Origin: DATGIQ01 sp035295665
Lineage (GTDB): Bacteria > Planctomycetota > Planctomycetia > Gemmatales > Gemmataceae
DNA length: 18,148 bases
Assembly: GCA_035295665.1 (NCBI GenBank)
Contig: DATGIQ010000655.1
Coordinates: forward strand, 1 to 18,148
Direction: 5' to 3'
In this document: one piece after another, positions 6,361 through 13,336 of the stretch
Layout: the number at the start of each line of letters is the position of its first letter
Numbering within the stretch: position 1 is the stretch's first letter
The notes under the pieces: model-generated
The model's database searches: none
The model's input: only the letters and a program-made list of their open reading frames with translations
Told to the model about the DNA's origin: nothing
Program-made: the position numbers and the translations under genes

Positions 6361-7479
6361 GTGTCCGCCGCCATCTCGCCGCAGCGCATGGCTTCCGTGG
6401 CTCGCAAGGAGATGATCCATATTCTGCGCGACCCGGCAACCCTGTTCTTTGCTCTGTTTATTCCCGTCCTCGAGCTCTTCATGCTTGGCTACGCCATCGA
6501 TACCAACGTGCGTAATATCCGCACCGTAGTCCTCGACCAGGCACGCACCCAGGAAAGCCGCGAACTCTTGCGCCGCTTTGTCGCCACGGACGATTTCCTC
6601 ATCGTGCAGGAGGTATTTCGAGAAGAAGACCTGACCGAAGCGATTGTGGCCGGCAAAGCTCAGGTCGGTATCAAGATCCCCGAAGATTATTCCCGGCGGC
6701 TCCAGGCGGGGGACACGGCTCAGGTCCTGATCCTCGTCGATGGGTCGTTATCGACCGTAGCCGGGGAGGCCGTCAACGTCGGCAATGCCATCGCTCTGCG
6801 TGAGTCGCTCGAGCGGCTGCTTGGAAACAAACCGCTGCCGGTCGAAGCCCGGCCGCGCGTCCTTTTCAACCCCGACACGCGCTCAGCGAATTTCTTTGTG
6901 CCGGGTTTGATGGTCGTCATGTGTCAAATGATGGCGACGATGTTGACGGCCAACGCAATTGTGCGGGAGAAGGAGAATGGCACGCTCGAACAACTCTTCA
7001 TGACCCCGGTCCGCGCAATCGAGCTGACGCTCGGCAAGCTGATTCCCTATCTCGGCTTGACGTTTGCGGAGTTCTGTGGCCTGGCGCTGTTGATGCGCAC
7101 CGTGTTCGCGGTGCCCATCCACGGGCAATTCATGACCCTTTTGGCTCTGACCCTGCCATTTGTCTTTACCATGCTCGGCTTAGGGCTGTGGATCTCCATT
7201 CGGGTCAGCACCCGGGAAGCAGCGGGGCAGATGGCCATGGGCACGATGATGCCGTCCATTTTTCTTTCTGGCTACGTGTTTCCCCTGGATTCGATGCCCC
7301 GCTTCTTCCAGTACATTGCGCAGCTCTTTCCAACCACCTGGCTCATCGATGCTTCGCGCGGGGTCATCCTCCGCGGCGCCGGCTGGGCCGAACTGCGTAC
7401 CCATGCCATTGTCCTTTGGAGCATGGCCCTGACGGTCCTCGGCTTCAGCATCCTGAAGTTTCGCAAACGGCTAGACTGA
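6361..7479 (+). CDS. ABC-2 type exporter permease (YbhS/YbhR-like)
   Basis: This inner-membrane permease has 372 residues from GTG, the usual size for the family. A short cytoplasmic N-terminus with ARKEMIHILRDP precedes TM1 (FFALFIPVLELFMLGYAI). A large extracytoplasmic domain follows (about residues 48-175). A block of five further membrane segments then runs from about 178 to 368, starting FFVPGLMVVMCQMMATML and ending AIVLWSMALTVLGFSILKF. The cytoplasmic motif REKENGTLEQLFMTPV after TM2 is diagnostic of ABC-2 permeases of this group. With the adaptor and ATPase it forms an exporter for an unknown substrate; YbhGFSR relatives are linked to drug or envelope-stress export. E. coli has two permease genes, while only one is present here, so a homodimer or a second subunit elsewhere is expected. 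Confidence 0.93.
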   Translation: MSAAISPQRMASVARKEMIHILRDPATLFFALFIPVLELFMLGYAIDTNVRNIRTVVLDQARTQESRELLRRFVATDDFLIVQEVFREEDLTEAIVAGKAQVGIKIPEDYSRRLQAGDTAQVLILVDGSLSTVAGEAVNVGNAIALRESLERLLGNKPLPVEARPRVLFNPDTRSANFFVPGLMVVMCQMMATMLTANAIVREKENGTLEQLFMTPVRAIELTLGKLIPYLGLTFAEFCGLALLMRTVFAVPIHGQFMTLLALTLPFVFTMLGLGLWISIRVSTREAAGQMAMGTMMPSIFLSGYVFPLDSMPRFFQYIAQLFPTTWLIDASRGVILRGAGWAELRTHAIVLWSMALTVLGFSILKFRKRLD

Positions 7480-7481
7480 GT

Positions 7482-7545
7482 ACCTATGCGGAAAAGGTGT
7501 CTGGACCTCTGCCTTGAGAGGTCCAGACACCTTTTCCGCATAGGT
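7482..7545. repeat. Perfect 29-bp inverted repeat between convergent genes
   Basis: The arms 7482-7510 and 7517-7545 are exact reverse complements around the loop GCCTTG. Each arm carries the core TGCGGAAAAGGTGTCTGGAC or its complement. The repeat fills the 78-base space between the permease stop (7479) and the DUF1573 stop (7558). It could act as a bidirectional terminator or RNA-stabilising hairpin, but neither side has a T-run. The perfect arms also suit a recently inserted repeat element; GGTGTCTGG-type repeats seem familiar from planctomycete genomes, which is recollection rather than evidence here. Confidence 0.85.
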
Positions 7546-7557
7546 GCCGAGCGGTTT

Positions 7558-8553
7558 TCAACGCGGAGCGGATCCCGCTACGATCTGCGCCTTTGCCTGG
7601 AACTCGACTTCTTTTTCTTCGGTCAGGTCGGTCAAGACCTTGAGGGTCCGCTCGAGGTCGCCTGGCTTCTTCGGCTTGAGCGTCACCGTGAGAACGTGAA
7701 CGGCCTTGCTCTCTGTGGTGTTGTCGCGCACCACTAGTTGATCGTCCGTCCCCTCGACTTTGGTGATACGAAACGGCTTGATGCCGCGGACAATGACTTT
7801 GCGTTCTTCTTCGTTACCTGGGTGAGTCGGACCCAGATCGACCAGGGCGGGACTGATGCTCAAGGCCGGCTCAATTTCGACGGTCAAGGGTACGCGCAGC
7901 TTCGGCAGAGTCGGATTGTTCGTCTTCAGCCAGACATCGCTGTACCACTTGCCGACCGGTGCATCGGCACGGATAGCGGCCGTCACTTGATAGGTGACTT
8001 CGGCACTGTCCCGGCGCAGTTCCTTGACGGCAAGGAGAATGTAGTTGCTTTCGCGTTCTACCTCCGTGATTTGCCATTGGCCGTTGCCCGTAAAGGTGAC
8101 GTTGAGGGAAGCTGACGGCATGCTTCCCCGCTTGGCCTGGCCCAGGGTAAACGTCTGAGAGCTGAGCATCAGGTCATTTCGGCTATTGGCCTGTACCCAG
8201 AGACGGACCTCCTCCCAGCGCGGCTGATCAAACGAGACGTAAATGGTGACGCCCTTGCTCCCATAGAAGCGGCTCGTGTCCATGTACGCCTGGATGGCCG
8301 TAGATTGACCGGGTGCCAGGGAAGTGTCCCCCGCGCTGGCGGTGACGCAACCGCAAGAGACACGGACTCCGGAGATGTGCACCGGATTTCCGGTGTTATT
8401 GGTCATGCGAAACAAGTGTGCGACGGTGGGTCCGTGGGGCACCGAGCCGAAATCCTTGGAAAGTTCGGTAAACATGGCATCCGCCCAAGAACCGGCTCCA
8501 ACGGGCGCCGCCAGGCATAGCCCTGCGCCGAGCACGAGACTGTACCGCAACAT
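7558..8553 (-). CDS. DUF1573-domain secreted protein
   Basis: The protein has 331 residues. The N-terminus (LRYSLVLGAGLCLAAPVGAGSWA) is a signal peptide, cleaved near residue 20-24. The following domain (about 28-125) fits DUF1573: KDFGSVPHGPTVAHLFRMTNNTG, the hallmark SCGCV (66-70) and an APGQSTAI strand. DUF1573 is an Ig-like beta-sandwich of periplasmic or surface proteins, common in Planctomycetota and Bacteroidota. The remaining 200 residues appear to be two further beta-rich, Ig-like modules (LNVTFTGNGQWQI and ALVDLGPTHPGNEEERKVIV start strands). The biochemical role is not known. It is read toward the exporter operon and separated from it by the 29-bp inverted repeat. The Shine-Dalgarno is modest (GGGAAAGG about 11 bases upstream). 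Confidence 0.87.
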   Translation of the reverse strand: MLRYSLVLGAGLCLAAPVGAGSWADAMFTELSKDFGSVPHGPTVAHLFRMTNNTGNPVHISGVRVSCGCVTASAGDTSLAPGQSTAIQAYMDTSRFYGSKGVTIYVSFDQPRWEEVRLWVQANSRNDLMLSSQTFTLGQAKRGSMPSASLNVTFTGNGQWQITEVERESNYILLAVKELRRDSAEVTYQVTAAIRADAPVGKWYSDVWLKTNNPTLPKLRVPLTVEIEPALSISPALVDLGPTHPGNEEERKVIVRGIKPFRITKVEGTDDQLVVRDNTTESKAVHVLTVTLKPKKPGDLERTLKVLTDLTEEKEVEFQAKAQIVAGSAPR

Positions 8554-8899
8554 GCTGAGAGTGCCTTTCCCTGCTTGATGAAGCGACCGGCCGCAGTAAC
8601 GCAGCGGACGTGAAAAGAGTTAGCGGTCACTTTCTTTTCTAAGAATTGCCCCGAGCGGGGGCCGTGTCAAACGGGACCGGCGAGAATTGACGGAGGACTG
8701 GACATAACCATAGCTACGCGCAGATTCTGCCTTGTTTTCGCTAATTCACCTATGCCTTATCACGCGCCTGGCCTGGGGCGCGGTTGAAGGGCCTGGCGTT
8801 GCGGCTTCCGGTGGTGCGGTTTACACAGGCGTTCTGAGCACAAACCCAAAACTCTACAAGGTGCCTGGTCCGCAAACCGAAATTCGATCATCACATGGC
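8554..8899. other. Intergenic region, no convincing gene
   Basis: This 346-base gap lies between the DUF1573 start and the comF stop. It has an exact minus-strand -35 box, TTGACA (complement of 8665-8670), but nothing better than a three-of-six -10 at the right distance. A GCCCC/GGGGC hairpin (8648-8662) falls in the spacer. A 69-codon plus-strand frame at 8732-8941 overlaps the comF end, lacks a ribosome site and resembles nothing I know. Confidence 0.5.
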
Positions 8900-9661
8900 T
8901 TAGCCATGACCGCGGGCCAGCACCACAATCACCACCTTTAGTGCACCGGCCGCCCGCAAGGCCCGGGCCGCGTCACTCGCTGTGCTCCCCGTGGTCAATA
9001 CGTCATCCACCAGGAGAATGCTTTTGCCGCGTGGCTCAGCCCACACCGGGGTAGAAAAAGCATTCCGCACATTTTCGCGGCGTGCGGCATTGCTTTGTCC
9101 CGCTTGCGGAGGAGTGTTCCGGACGCGGCGGAGCCAGCCCGATTGGCATGGGATATGAAGATGATGGGCCAGGGCCCGGGCGAGCACCTCGCTTTGGTTG
9201 AAGCCCCGTCGCCAGCGCCGCCGCCAATGCAACGGCACCGGCACCACCGCGTCGGCCTTCAGATGCTGTAAACGCTTCTCCAGATGTGCGGCCCATAGCT
9301 GGCCGAGCACTTCGGCCAATCCTTCGTCGCGGGCATATTTCATCCGCCGGATGGCTTCGCTCAGCAAGCCATCATAGGGACCCAGGCGCAGCACGGATTC
9401 GAAGGGAAAGGAGTGATCCCGGCAGGCGGTGCATCCATCCTCCAGATGAACATGAGGCCCCACCGTACCGGCACAGCGCGGGCAGCACGGGAACGGATCG
9501 GTTATCAATGCCTTGCGGCAAACGGTGCAAACGTTGGCCTGCTCCTCGGGTAGAAATTGGCCGCAGACAAAGCACGTGGACGGATACACCAGTTGGAGCA
9601 AGCCCTGGGCGAGCTGCCAACCGGCGTTCCGCACCACTGCCGTGAATCGCTCTTGTGGCAT
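8900..9661 (-). CDS. ComF family protein (amidophosphoribosyltransferase-like)
   Basis: This 253-residue cytoplasmic protein has the usual ComF layout and length. The N-terminal part (about 24-82) holds four CxxC pairs (C30/C33, C45/C48, C60/C63, C77/C80) that should bind zinc. The C-terminal part is a type I phosphoribosyltransferase-like domain with VVPVPLHWRRRWRRGFNQSE (about 139-158) and the PRPP loop ILLVDDVLTTGST (215-227). ComF proteins are needed for single-strand DNA uptake in transformation and appear to support DNA replication and repair; no phosphoribosyl reaction is firmly established. No other competence gene is present here. The start has AGGGAAGA six bases upstream, next to a hairpin listed separately. 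The stop codon lies in the palindrome CATGGCTTAGCCATG (8894-8908). Confidence 0.9.
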   Translation of the reverse strand: MPQERFTAVVRNAGWQLAQGLLQLVYPSTCFVCGQFLPEEQANVCTVCRKALITDPFPCCPRCAGTVGPHVHLEDGCTACRDHSFPFESVLRLGPYDGLLSEAIRRMKYARDEGLAEVLGQLWAAHLEKRLQHLKADAVVPVPLHWRRRWRRGFNQSEVLARALAHHLHIPCQSGWLRRVRNTPPQAGQSNAARRENVRNAFSTPVWAEPRGKSILLVDDVLTTGSTASDAARALRAAGALKVVIVVLARGHG

Positions 9662-9666
9662 GGGAA

Positions 9667-9695
9667 TCTTCCCTGCCGAGTGGGGGAACTCGGCA
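9667..9695 (-). promoter_or_regulatory. Hairpin abutting the comF Shine-Dalgarno
   Basis: TGCCGAGT (9674-9681) and ACTCGGCA (9688-9695) form a perfect eight-base stem. On the mRNA the loop is UCCCCC, followed directly by the Shine-Dalgarno AGGGAAGA (complement of 9667-9674). The loop can pair with GGGA of the ribosome site, and so can the UUCCC just before the ATG. A translational switch is possible but is an inference. Confidence 0.4.
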
Positions 9696-9752
9696 CCTGG
9701 AGCGATTCTATGCGGATTGCAGAAGGACGGGTACAGATTCCCCAGCCGGCAT

Positions 9753-10652
9753 TTACGCGGCCCGATTCAACACCGTCATTCCGCAAGCGCGCTCCAGCAG
9801 GGCCGGCGGCGATTCATCGGGCAACGCCAACGTCTCCGGGGTGACAAAATAGGAATGCTCCAGGGCATACCGCCCGCGCAGGACGGCGTGACTGGCAACG
9901 TCGGTGAAGGCCAACCAGGCCGATCCCGGCGCAAACGTCCAAAAGCGCTTCGGGCCGTGTTCCTGAAACTCGTCATTGGCCTTGAGGAAATCGTGGAAGC
10001 GGAGCATGAACGCATCATAAGGCGAGCGCCGCATCCGGCCTGGCCGGAACAATCGCAACACGTGCCGGGTCCAGCCTGCCCGCGGAGTGGTCGGGAAGCC
10101 CGCGGCCCTGCCAAAGCGTTCCAGCAGCTTACCGAACGGTTCAGAGGTAGCCCAGATACGCGGCTCGCTCGGATTGATGTTGACGAAGAGCCGCAAGATC
10201 CGATGCCCATTGGTGGGACGGCTGGGAAAGGCATCCACATGGATCAGATCGTTGCGGGCTTTCAAGCGCAGCCGGCGTGTCGCTTCTTCTTCCGGACGAA
10301 AGCTTACCCGGTCCAATCGCCAGGTGCGGGCGTAGCGCGGCAAGGTACGGGCGAGCCAGCTCGTCGCCTGCTGGGCAAACGTCGCCAGCACGATGCGGAG
10401 ACGTTCGGATTGTGAGGCCGAGATCCGGGCAAACCCAGCGGCTCGACCGGTGTTCGGATCATAGCTGATATTTTTGTGGGCCCGGCTTGCCAAACGCTGC
10501 TCCAGCAAGAAGAGATGATCTTCTCCCTCGGGGAGTGTAAAAGGGCACACCGGGAAATACTCTACCCCGCCGCGTTCCAGACGCGCTTCCAGGGAAAAGG
10601 CTGGAGCAGTAAGGGCAACCCCCGCCTCCGCAACGGTCGGTTTCAGCGCCAT
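9753..10652 (-). CDS. kdoO: Kdo hydroxylase (Fe(II)/2-oxoglutarate dioxygenase)
   Basis: This 299-residue protein matches the Kdo hydroxylase family as I know it, almost along its whole length. It has LEQRLASRAHKNISYDPNTG (50-69), HVDAFPSRPTNGHRILRLF (138-156), SPYDAFMLRFHDFLKANDEF (210-229), and PGSAWLAFTDVASHAVLRGR (242-261). KdoO is a non-haem iron oxygenase that hydroxylates C3 of Kdo in LPS to give Ko. Candidate iron ligands are H138, D140 and H255. Known KdoO proteins act on the Kdo of lipid A precursors at the cytoplasmic side of the inner membrane. The ATG at 10652 has a full AAGGAGG Shine-Dalgarno nine bases upstream; the frame is open further upstream but runs through a hairpin repeat and is not coding. 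No LPS genes are nearby. Confidence 0.88.
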   Translation of the reverse strand: MALKPTVAEAGVALTAPAFSLEARLERGGVEYFPVCPFTLPEGEDHLFLLEQRLASRAHKNISYDPNTGRAAGFARISASQSERLRIVLATFAQQATSWLARTLPRYARTWRLDRVSFRPEEEATRRLRLKARNDLIHVDAFPSRPTNGHRILRLFVNINPSEPRIWATSEPFGKLLERFGRAAGFPTTPRAGWTRHVLRLFRPGRMRRSPYDAFMLRFHDFLKANDEFQEHGPKRFWTFAPGSAWLAFTDVASHAVLRGRYALEHSYFVTPETLALPDESPPALLERACGMTVLNRAA

Positions 10653-10696
10653 GACAATTCGCCTCCTTGGTACGTCTTGGGATTCGGCAGTACACA

Positions 10697-10739
10697 AGCC
10701 TGACGCGCCCGCGAAGCGCGTTCGCGGGCGCGTCAGGCT
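10697..10739. repeat. Perfect 19-bp GC-rich hairpin repeat
   Basis: The arms 10697-10715 (AGCCTGACGCGCCCGCGAA) and 10721-10739 are exact reverse complements around GCGCG. The repeat lies in the 110-base gap between the kinase stop and the kdoO start. It may terminate or stabilise the kinase mRNA. Similar CCTGACGCGC hairpins appear, from memory, as dispersed repeats in Gemmata-like genomes. Confidence 0.8.
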
Positions 10740-10762
10740 CGGAGACTGCACGTACATTGAGC

Positions 10763-12637
10763 TCAAACGGCCTGCCGCAGTGTATCCGGACCTTTGTGGT
10801 TGTCGGCGTGCAGGTGCGGCGACGGAAGCGGACAATGATCGCTGGGTTCGTGTCCGTTCTGTGCCTCGCAAATCTCGGATGAGAGAGGATTCTTCGAGCT
10901 GCCCCGCGGCAAACTGAGAATAAACTGCGTCGGCCCATCCACCGGGCGATCGAAACGCACATCCCCACCGTGCTCACGGACCAACCGCCACGCTGTCGGC
11001 AGGCCAAACCCTCTCCCCCGCCCTGCCAAACGCCCGGAATAGAACGGATCGAAGAGATGGTCGCGCTGGGATGGGGCCGGACCGGGACCGTTGTCTTCTA
11101 CCACGAACTCCAGCGAATCGCCCGAGGAGAGCCCTACGCGAATGCCGGCCCAACCGCCGGGCGGCGCGGCTTCAATGGCGTTGCGGAACAGACATTCGAG
11201 GGCGGTCCGCAGCAGCCGGGGGTCTGCGTGGAGCGTCAGCTCGGAATCGGGGTCGAGACACACCAGCTCTACGTGCCGCTGCGCCGCCAGGTCGCTGAGT
11301 GATAAAGCGACCTCACGCAATAGCCCACGCAGATCGACCAGTTGCTTCCGAGGACGCGGCGGACGGGCAAACTGCATCAGCTCGTTGAGAAGCTGATGGA
11401 TACGGTGCGCTTGGCCATTAATCGTTTGGAGAGCCCGTTGGCGATCCGGCTCGGCTTCCCGACCTAGCAAGTACTGAGCCTGTCCCGAGATTACCGCCAG
11501 GGGGTTGTTGATTTCATGGGCTGCACCGGCAGCAAACTCTGCCAACGCATTCAGCTTCAGTGCCTGGAGCCGCTCCGCCTCGCCGTGACGCTGGTGCTCC
11601 AGCGCTTGATGGAGCCGATCACGCTCCCGCTCCAACTGATCGACGGTCAGCGAATCATGAAGCTGCAAGTTTTCCACTGACAAGCTCAACACGTCGGGCA
11701 GCAGCGGCAAGCCATGCGGAGAAGTCCATCCCCCTTCCCGCTTGGTGCTCTCTGCGTAGGTATGTTCACGGTCCCACTCCCGGTATTTCTCCGTCAGCTC
11801 CGCAGGGGAGAGCCCGAAGGCGGTTGCGATTGCCGCCAGGTCGGTACCGATCGCCAGACGCAATCCCGGATCGCGCTGCTGGACCAGGCCGACGGCTAAT
11901 TGCACCATTGGGAAGAGGTCCGGGTCTGCACCCAGACTGTGGGCAAGGTCACTGGGCAAGCCCAGATGTCCCACGAGAACCGACAGCCGATCAGGCAATC
12001 GCCACCGCCGTGCCAGGCGCCGGGCGATGGCGGCATGGTCATAACCCCAGCGCTGTTGCTGAATGAAGATCGGATCGTGGGGAAACGCCGGGTCCGCCCG
12101 ACAGGCGGAGGCGTGGATGGGATCGATGGCGCAGACGGCCAACCAGCCGAGCGGGGCCAGCAGCCCGGCCACCCAGGCGAGGTGCGGATCACAGCGCCGG
12201 GTGATTTCCGCAAGGCCCTCGGCGGTCCGCGCATAGCTCAGGCAAGCCTGGTATACCGGGCGGCAGTCCGGCCGGCTCCAATCGACAAAACCGCCGGGAA
12301 TGGGAGGGCGTTCCCAGGCGGGACAGGGAGCAAGTGGAATTGCCCCGGTGCTTTCCGTGGCACCTACCGGTTCCAACTCCGGTACGGTCTGCGCCAGGAT
12401 GCGAAGGGCACCCTTCAAAATCACCGGGTCGCGCAACAGGCCCGGAAAGATAGACTCACGCGCGGAATAGAACCGGAGCGGAGCCTCGCGCAGGATCAGC
12501 AAGACCGCGCCGGGATCCGCGCGCACTTCCTTCCAGGCCGCGGCAGCCGGCTTACGAGCCAGCGCGAGCAGCGACGAGGCGCACGGACACAACCAGGGCA
12601 ACTGTGTGGCAGCTTCGCCCACTGCCGGGAAACTCAC
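10763..12637 (-). CDS. Soluble histidine kinase with HDOD-like N-terminal domain
   Basis: The protein has 624 residues and no membrane segment or signal peptide. Residues about 140-270 resemble an HDOD domain (HLAWVAGLLAPLGWLAVCAID, then HAAIARRLARRWRLPDRLSV and a late VQLAVGLV helix), but without a recognisable HD metal site. A coiled coil (about 320-365) leads into the HisKA H-box AAHEINNPLAV, with phospho-His H374. The HATPase part has N-box N486 in LFRNAIEAAPPGGW, DNGPGP (515-520) and GRGRGFGLPTAWRL (539-552). I chose the GTG at 12637 because it has AAGGAG eight bases upstream; a GTG at 12724 would add 29 residues without a ribosome site. The C-terminal 40 residues are low in conserved features. 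It follows the response regulator by 114 bases and is its likely partner. The signal sensed is unknown. Confidence 0.88.
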   Translation of the reverse strand: MSFPAVGEAATQLPWLCPCASSLLALARKPAAAAWKEVRADPGAVLLILREAPLRFYSARESIFPGLLRDPVILKGALRILAQTVPELEPVGATESTGAIPLAPCPAWERPPIPGGFVDWSRPDCRPVYQACLSYARTAEGLAEITRRCDPHLAWVAGLLAPLGWLAVCAIDPIHASACRADPAFPHDPIFIQQQRWGYDHAAIARRLARRWRLPDRLSVLVGHLGLPSDLAHSLGADPDLFPMVQLAVGLVQQRDPGLRLAIGTDLAAIATAFGLSPAELTEKYREWDREHTYAESTKREGGWTSPHGLPLLPDVLSLSVENLQLHDSLTVDQLERERDRLHQALEHQRHGEAERLQALKLNALAEFAAGAAHEINNPLAVISGQAQYLLGREAEPDRQRALQTINGQAHRIHQLLNELMQFARPPRPRKQLVDLRGLLREVALSLSDLAAQRHVELVCLDPDSELTLHADPRLLRTALECLFRNAIEAAPPGGWAGIRVGLSSGDSLEFVVEDNGPGPAPSQRDHLFDPFYSGRLAGRGRGFGLPTAWRLVREHGGDVRFDRPVDGPTQFILSLPRGSSKNPLSSEICEAQNGHEPSDHCPLPSPHLHADNHKGPDTLRQAV

Positions 12638-12639
12638 CG

Positions 12640-12657
12640 CGATCGCTCCTTCGATCG
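12640..12657 (-). promoter_or_regulatory. Shine-Dalgarno of the kinase, framed by CGATCG repeats
   Basis: On the mRNA the order is CGATCG, AAGGAG, CGATCG, two bases, GTG. The two CGATCG copies can pair, leaving AAGGAG exactly in a six-base loop. The site decides the start at 12637, and its symmetry may affect translation. Confidence 0.6.
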
Positions 12658-12663
12658 GTGTGA

Positions 12664-12744
12664 GAGCGTGAGAGATTGGCAGAAAGGGCGCACAGGAGTA
12701 GGCGTGCCGCGGAGGCGCGCCCACTCGCTCGTGTTCTCACGCTC
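12664..12744 (-). promoter_or_regulatory. Nested inverted repeats between regulator and kinase genes
   Basis: GAGCGTGAGA (12664-12673) is complementary to TCTCACGCTC (12735-12744). Inside, GGCGTGCC (12701-12708) pairs with GGCGCGCC (12714-12721) with one mismatch. The structure fills most of the 114-base gap and could lower kinase expression relative to the regulator by partial termination or processing. No T-run follows, so this remains a suggestion. Confidence 0.35.
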
Positions 12745-12751
12745 GCACGGG

Positions 12752-13336
12752 CTAGGCCGGAGTCGACGCCGGCTCGATTTCTAGAAGCCCGCACATGCGG
12801 TCGATCAATTCCTCGATATCGAACGGCTTGTGCAAGAAATCGTCGGCACCAGAGAGCTTCAGCTCTTGAATCCGGTCCTCTTCAATCATGCCGCTAATGC
12901 AGAGGATGCGCACGTCTTCCAGCGTCTTGTCATCACGGACGCGATGGCAGACTTCGCGGCCATTGATGTCGGGAAGCATGACATCGAGCACGATCAGATC
13001 AGGACGGTATTCCTTGACCATCATGCCGGCATCAAAGCCGGTCGTAGCGACGCGGACTTCGAATCGGCCGTCCTCTTCGAGGACTTTGGTCATCAATTCC
13101 ACGAGCTCGACATCGTCATCGACGAGCAGCACTTTGCGCTTGCCGCTTTCCAGGGCATCGGTGGGAATGCCGTTGTCCTTCATGAACTTGTACAGTGCTT
13201 CGCGCGGGATGCGCCGGAACCGGGAACCGGGTACCCGGAATCCCTTCAACTGTCCGTTGTCGAAACAGCGGATAATGGTTTGCTGGCTGACCTTGCAGAT
13301 TTTGGCGGCTTCGCCGGTCGTGAAAACGGTTTTCAT
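12752..13336 (-). CDS. Response regulator with N-terminal excisionase-type DNA-binding domain
   Basis: This 194-residue protein has the reverse of the usual order. Residues 3-52 are a MerR/excisionase-like winged helix (FTTGEAAKICKVSQQTIIRCF, then GFRVPGSRFRRIPREALYKFM), and residues about 67-188 are a receiver. The receiver has the acidic cluster D73-D75, phospho-acceptor D118 (LIVLDVMLPD), the conserved S148 and K170 (HKPFD), so it should be phosphorylatable. It probably binds DNA and controls transcription in response to the kinase encoded downstream. The ATG at 13336 was chosen because it opens the DNA-binding domain and has GGAAGAA five bases upstream; an in-frame ATG at 13459 would add 41 residues with no recognisable domain. 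It is the first gene of the operon behind the promoter at 13584-13611. Confidence 0.9.
   Translation of the reverse strand: MKTVFTTGEAAKICKVSQQTIIRCFDNGQLKGFRVPGSRFRRIPREALYKFMKDNGIPTDALESGKRKVLLVDDDVELVELMTKVLEEDGRFEVRVATTGFDAGMMVKEYRPDLIVLDVMLPDINGREVCHRVRDDKTLEDVRILCISGMIEEDRIQELKLSGADDFLHKPFDIEELIDRMCGLLEIEPASTPA

Noticed and set aside
8685..8715. Plus-strand promoter-like TTGACG before 8732
   Set aside because: The -10 at proper spacing (ATAGCT or TAGCTA) is poor, and there is no gene for it to serve.
8894..8908. Palindrome CATGGCTTAGCCATG centred on the comF stop codon
   Set aside because: With six-base arms and a three-base loop, and no T-run, it is too small to argue for a terminator; probably chance.
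8732..8941. A 69-codon plus-strand frame between DUF1573 and comF
   Set aside because: No ribosome site, no family resemblance, and its end overlaps the comF coding sequence in antisense.
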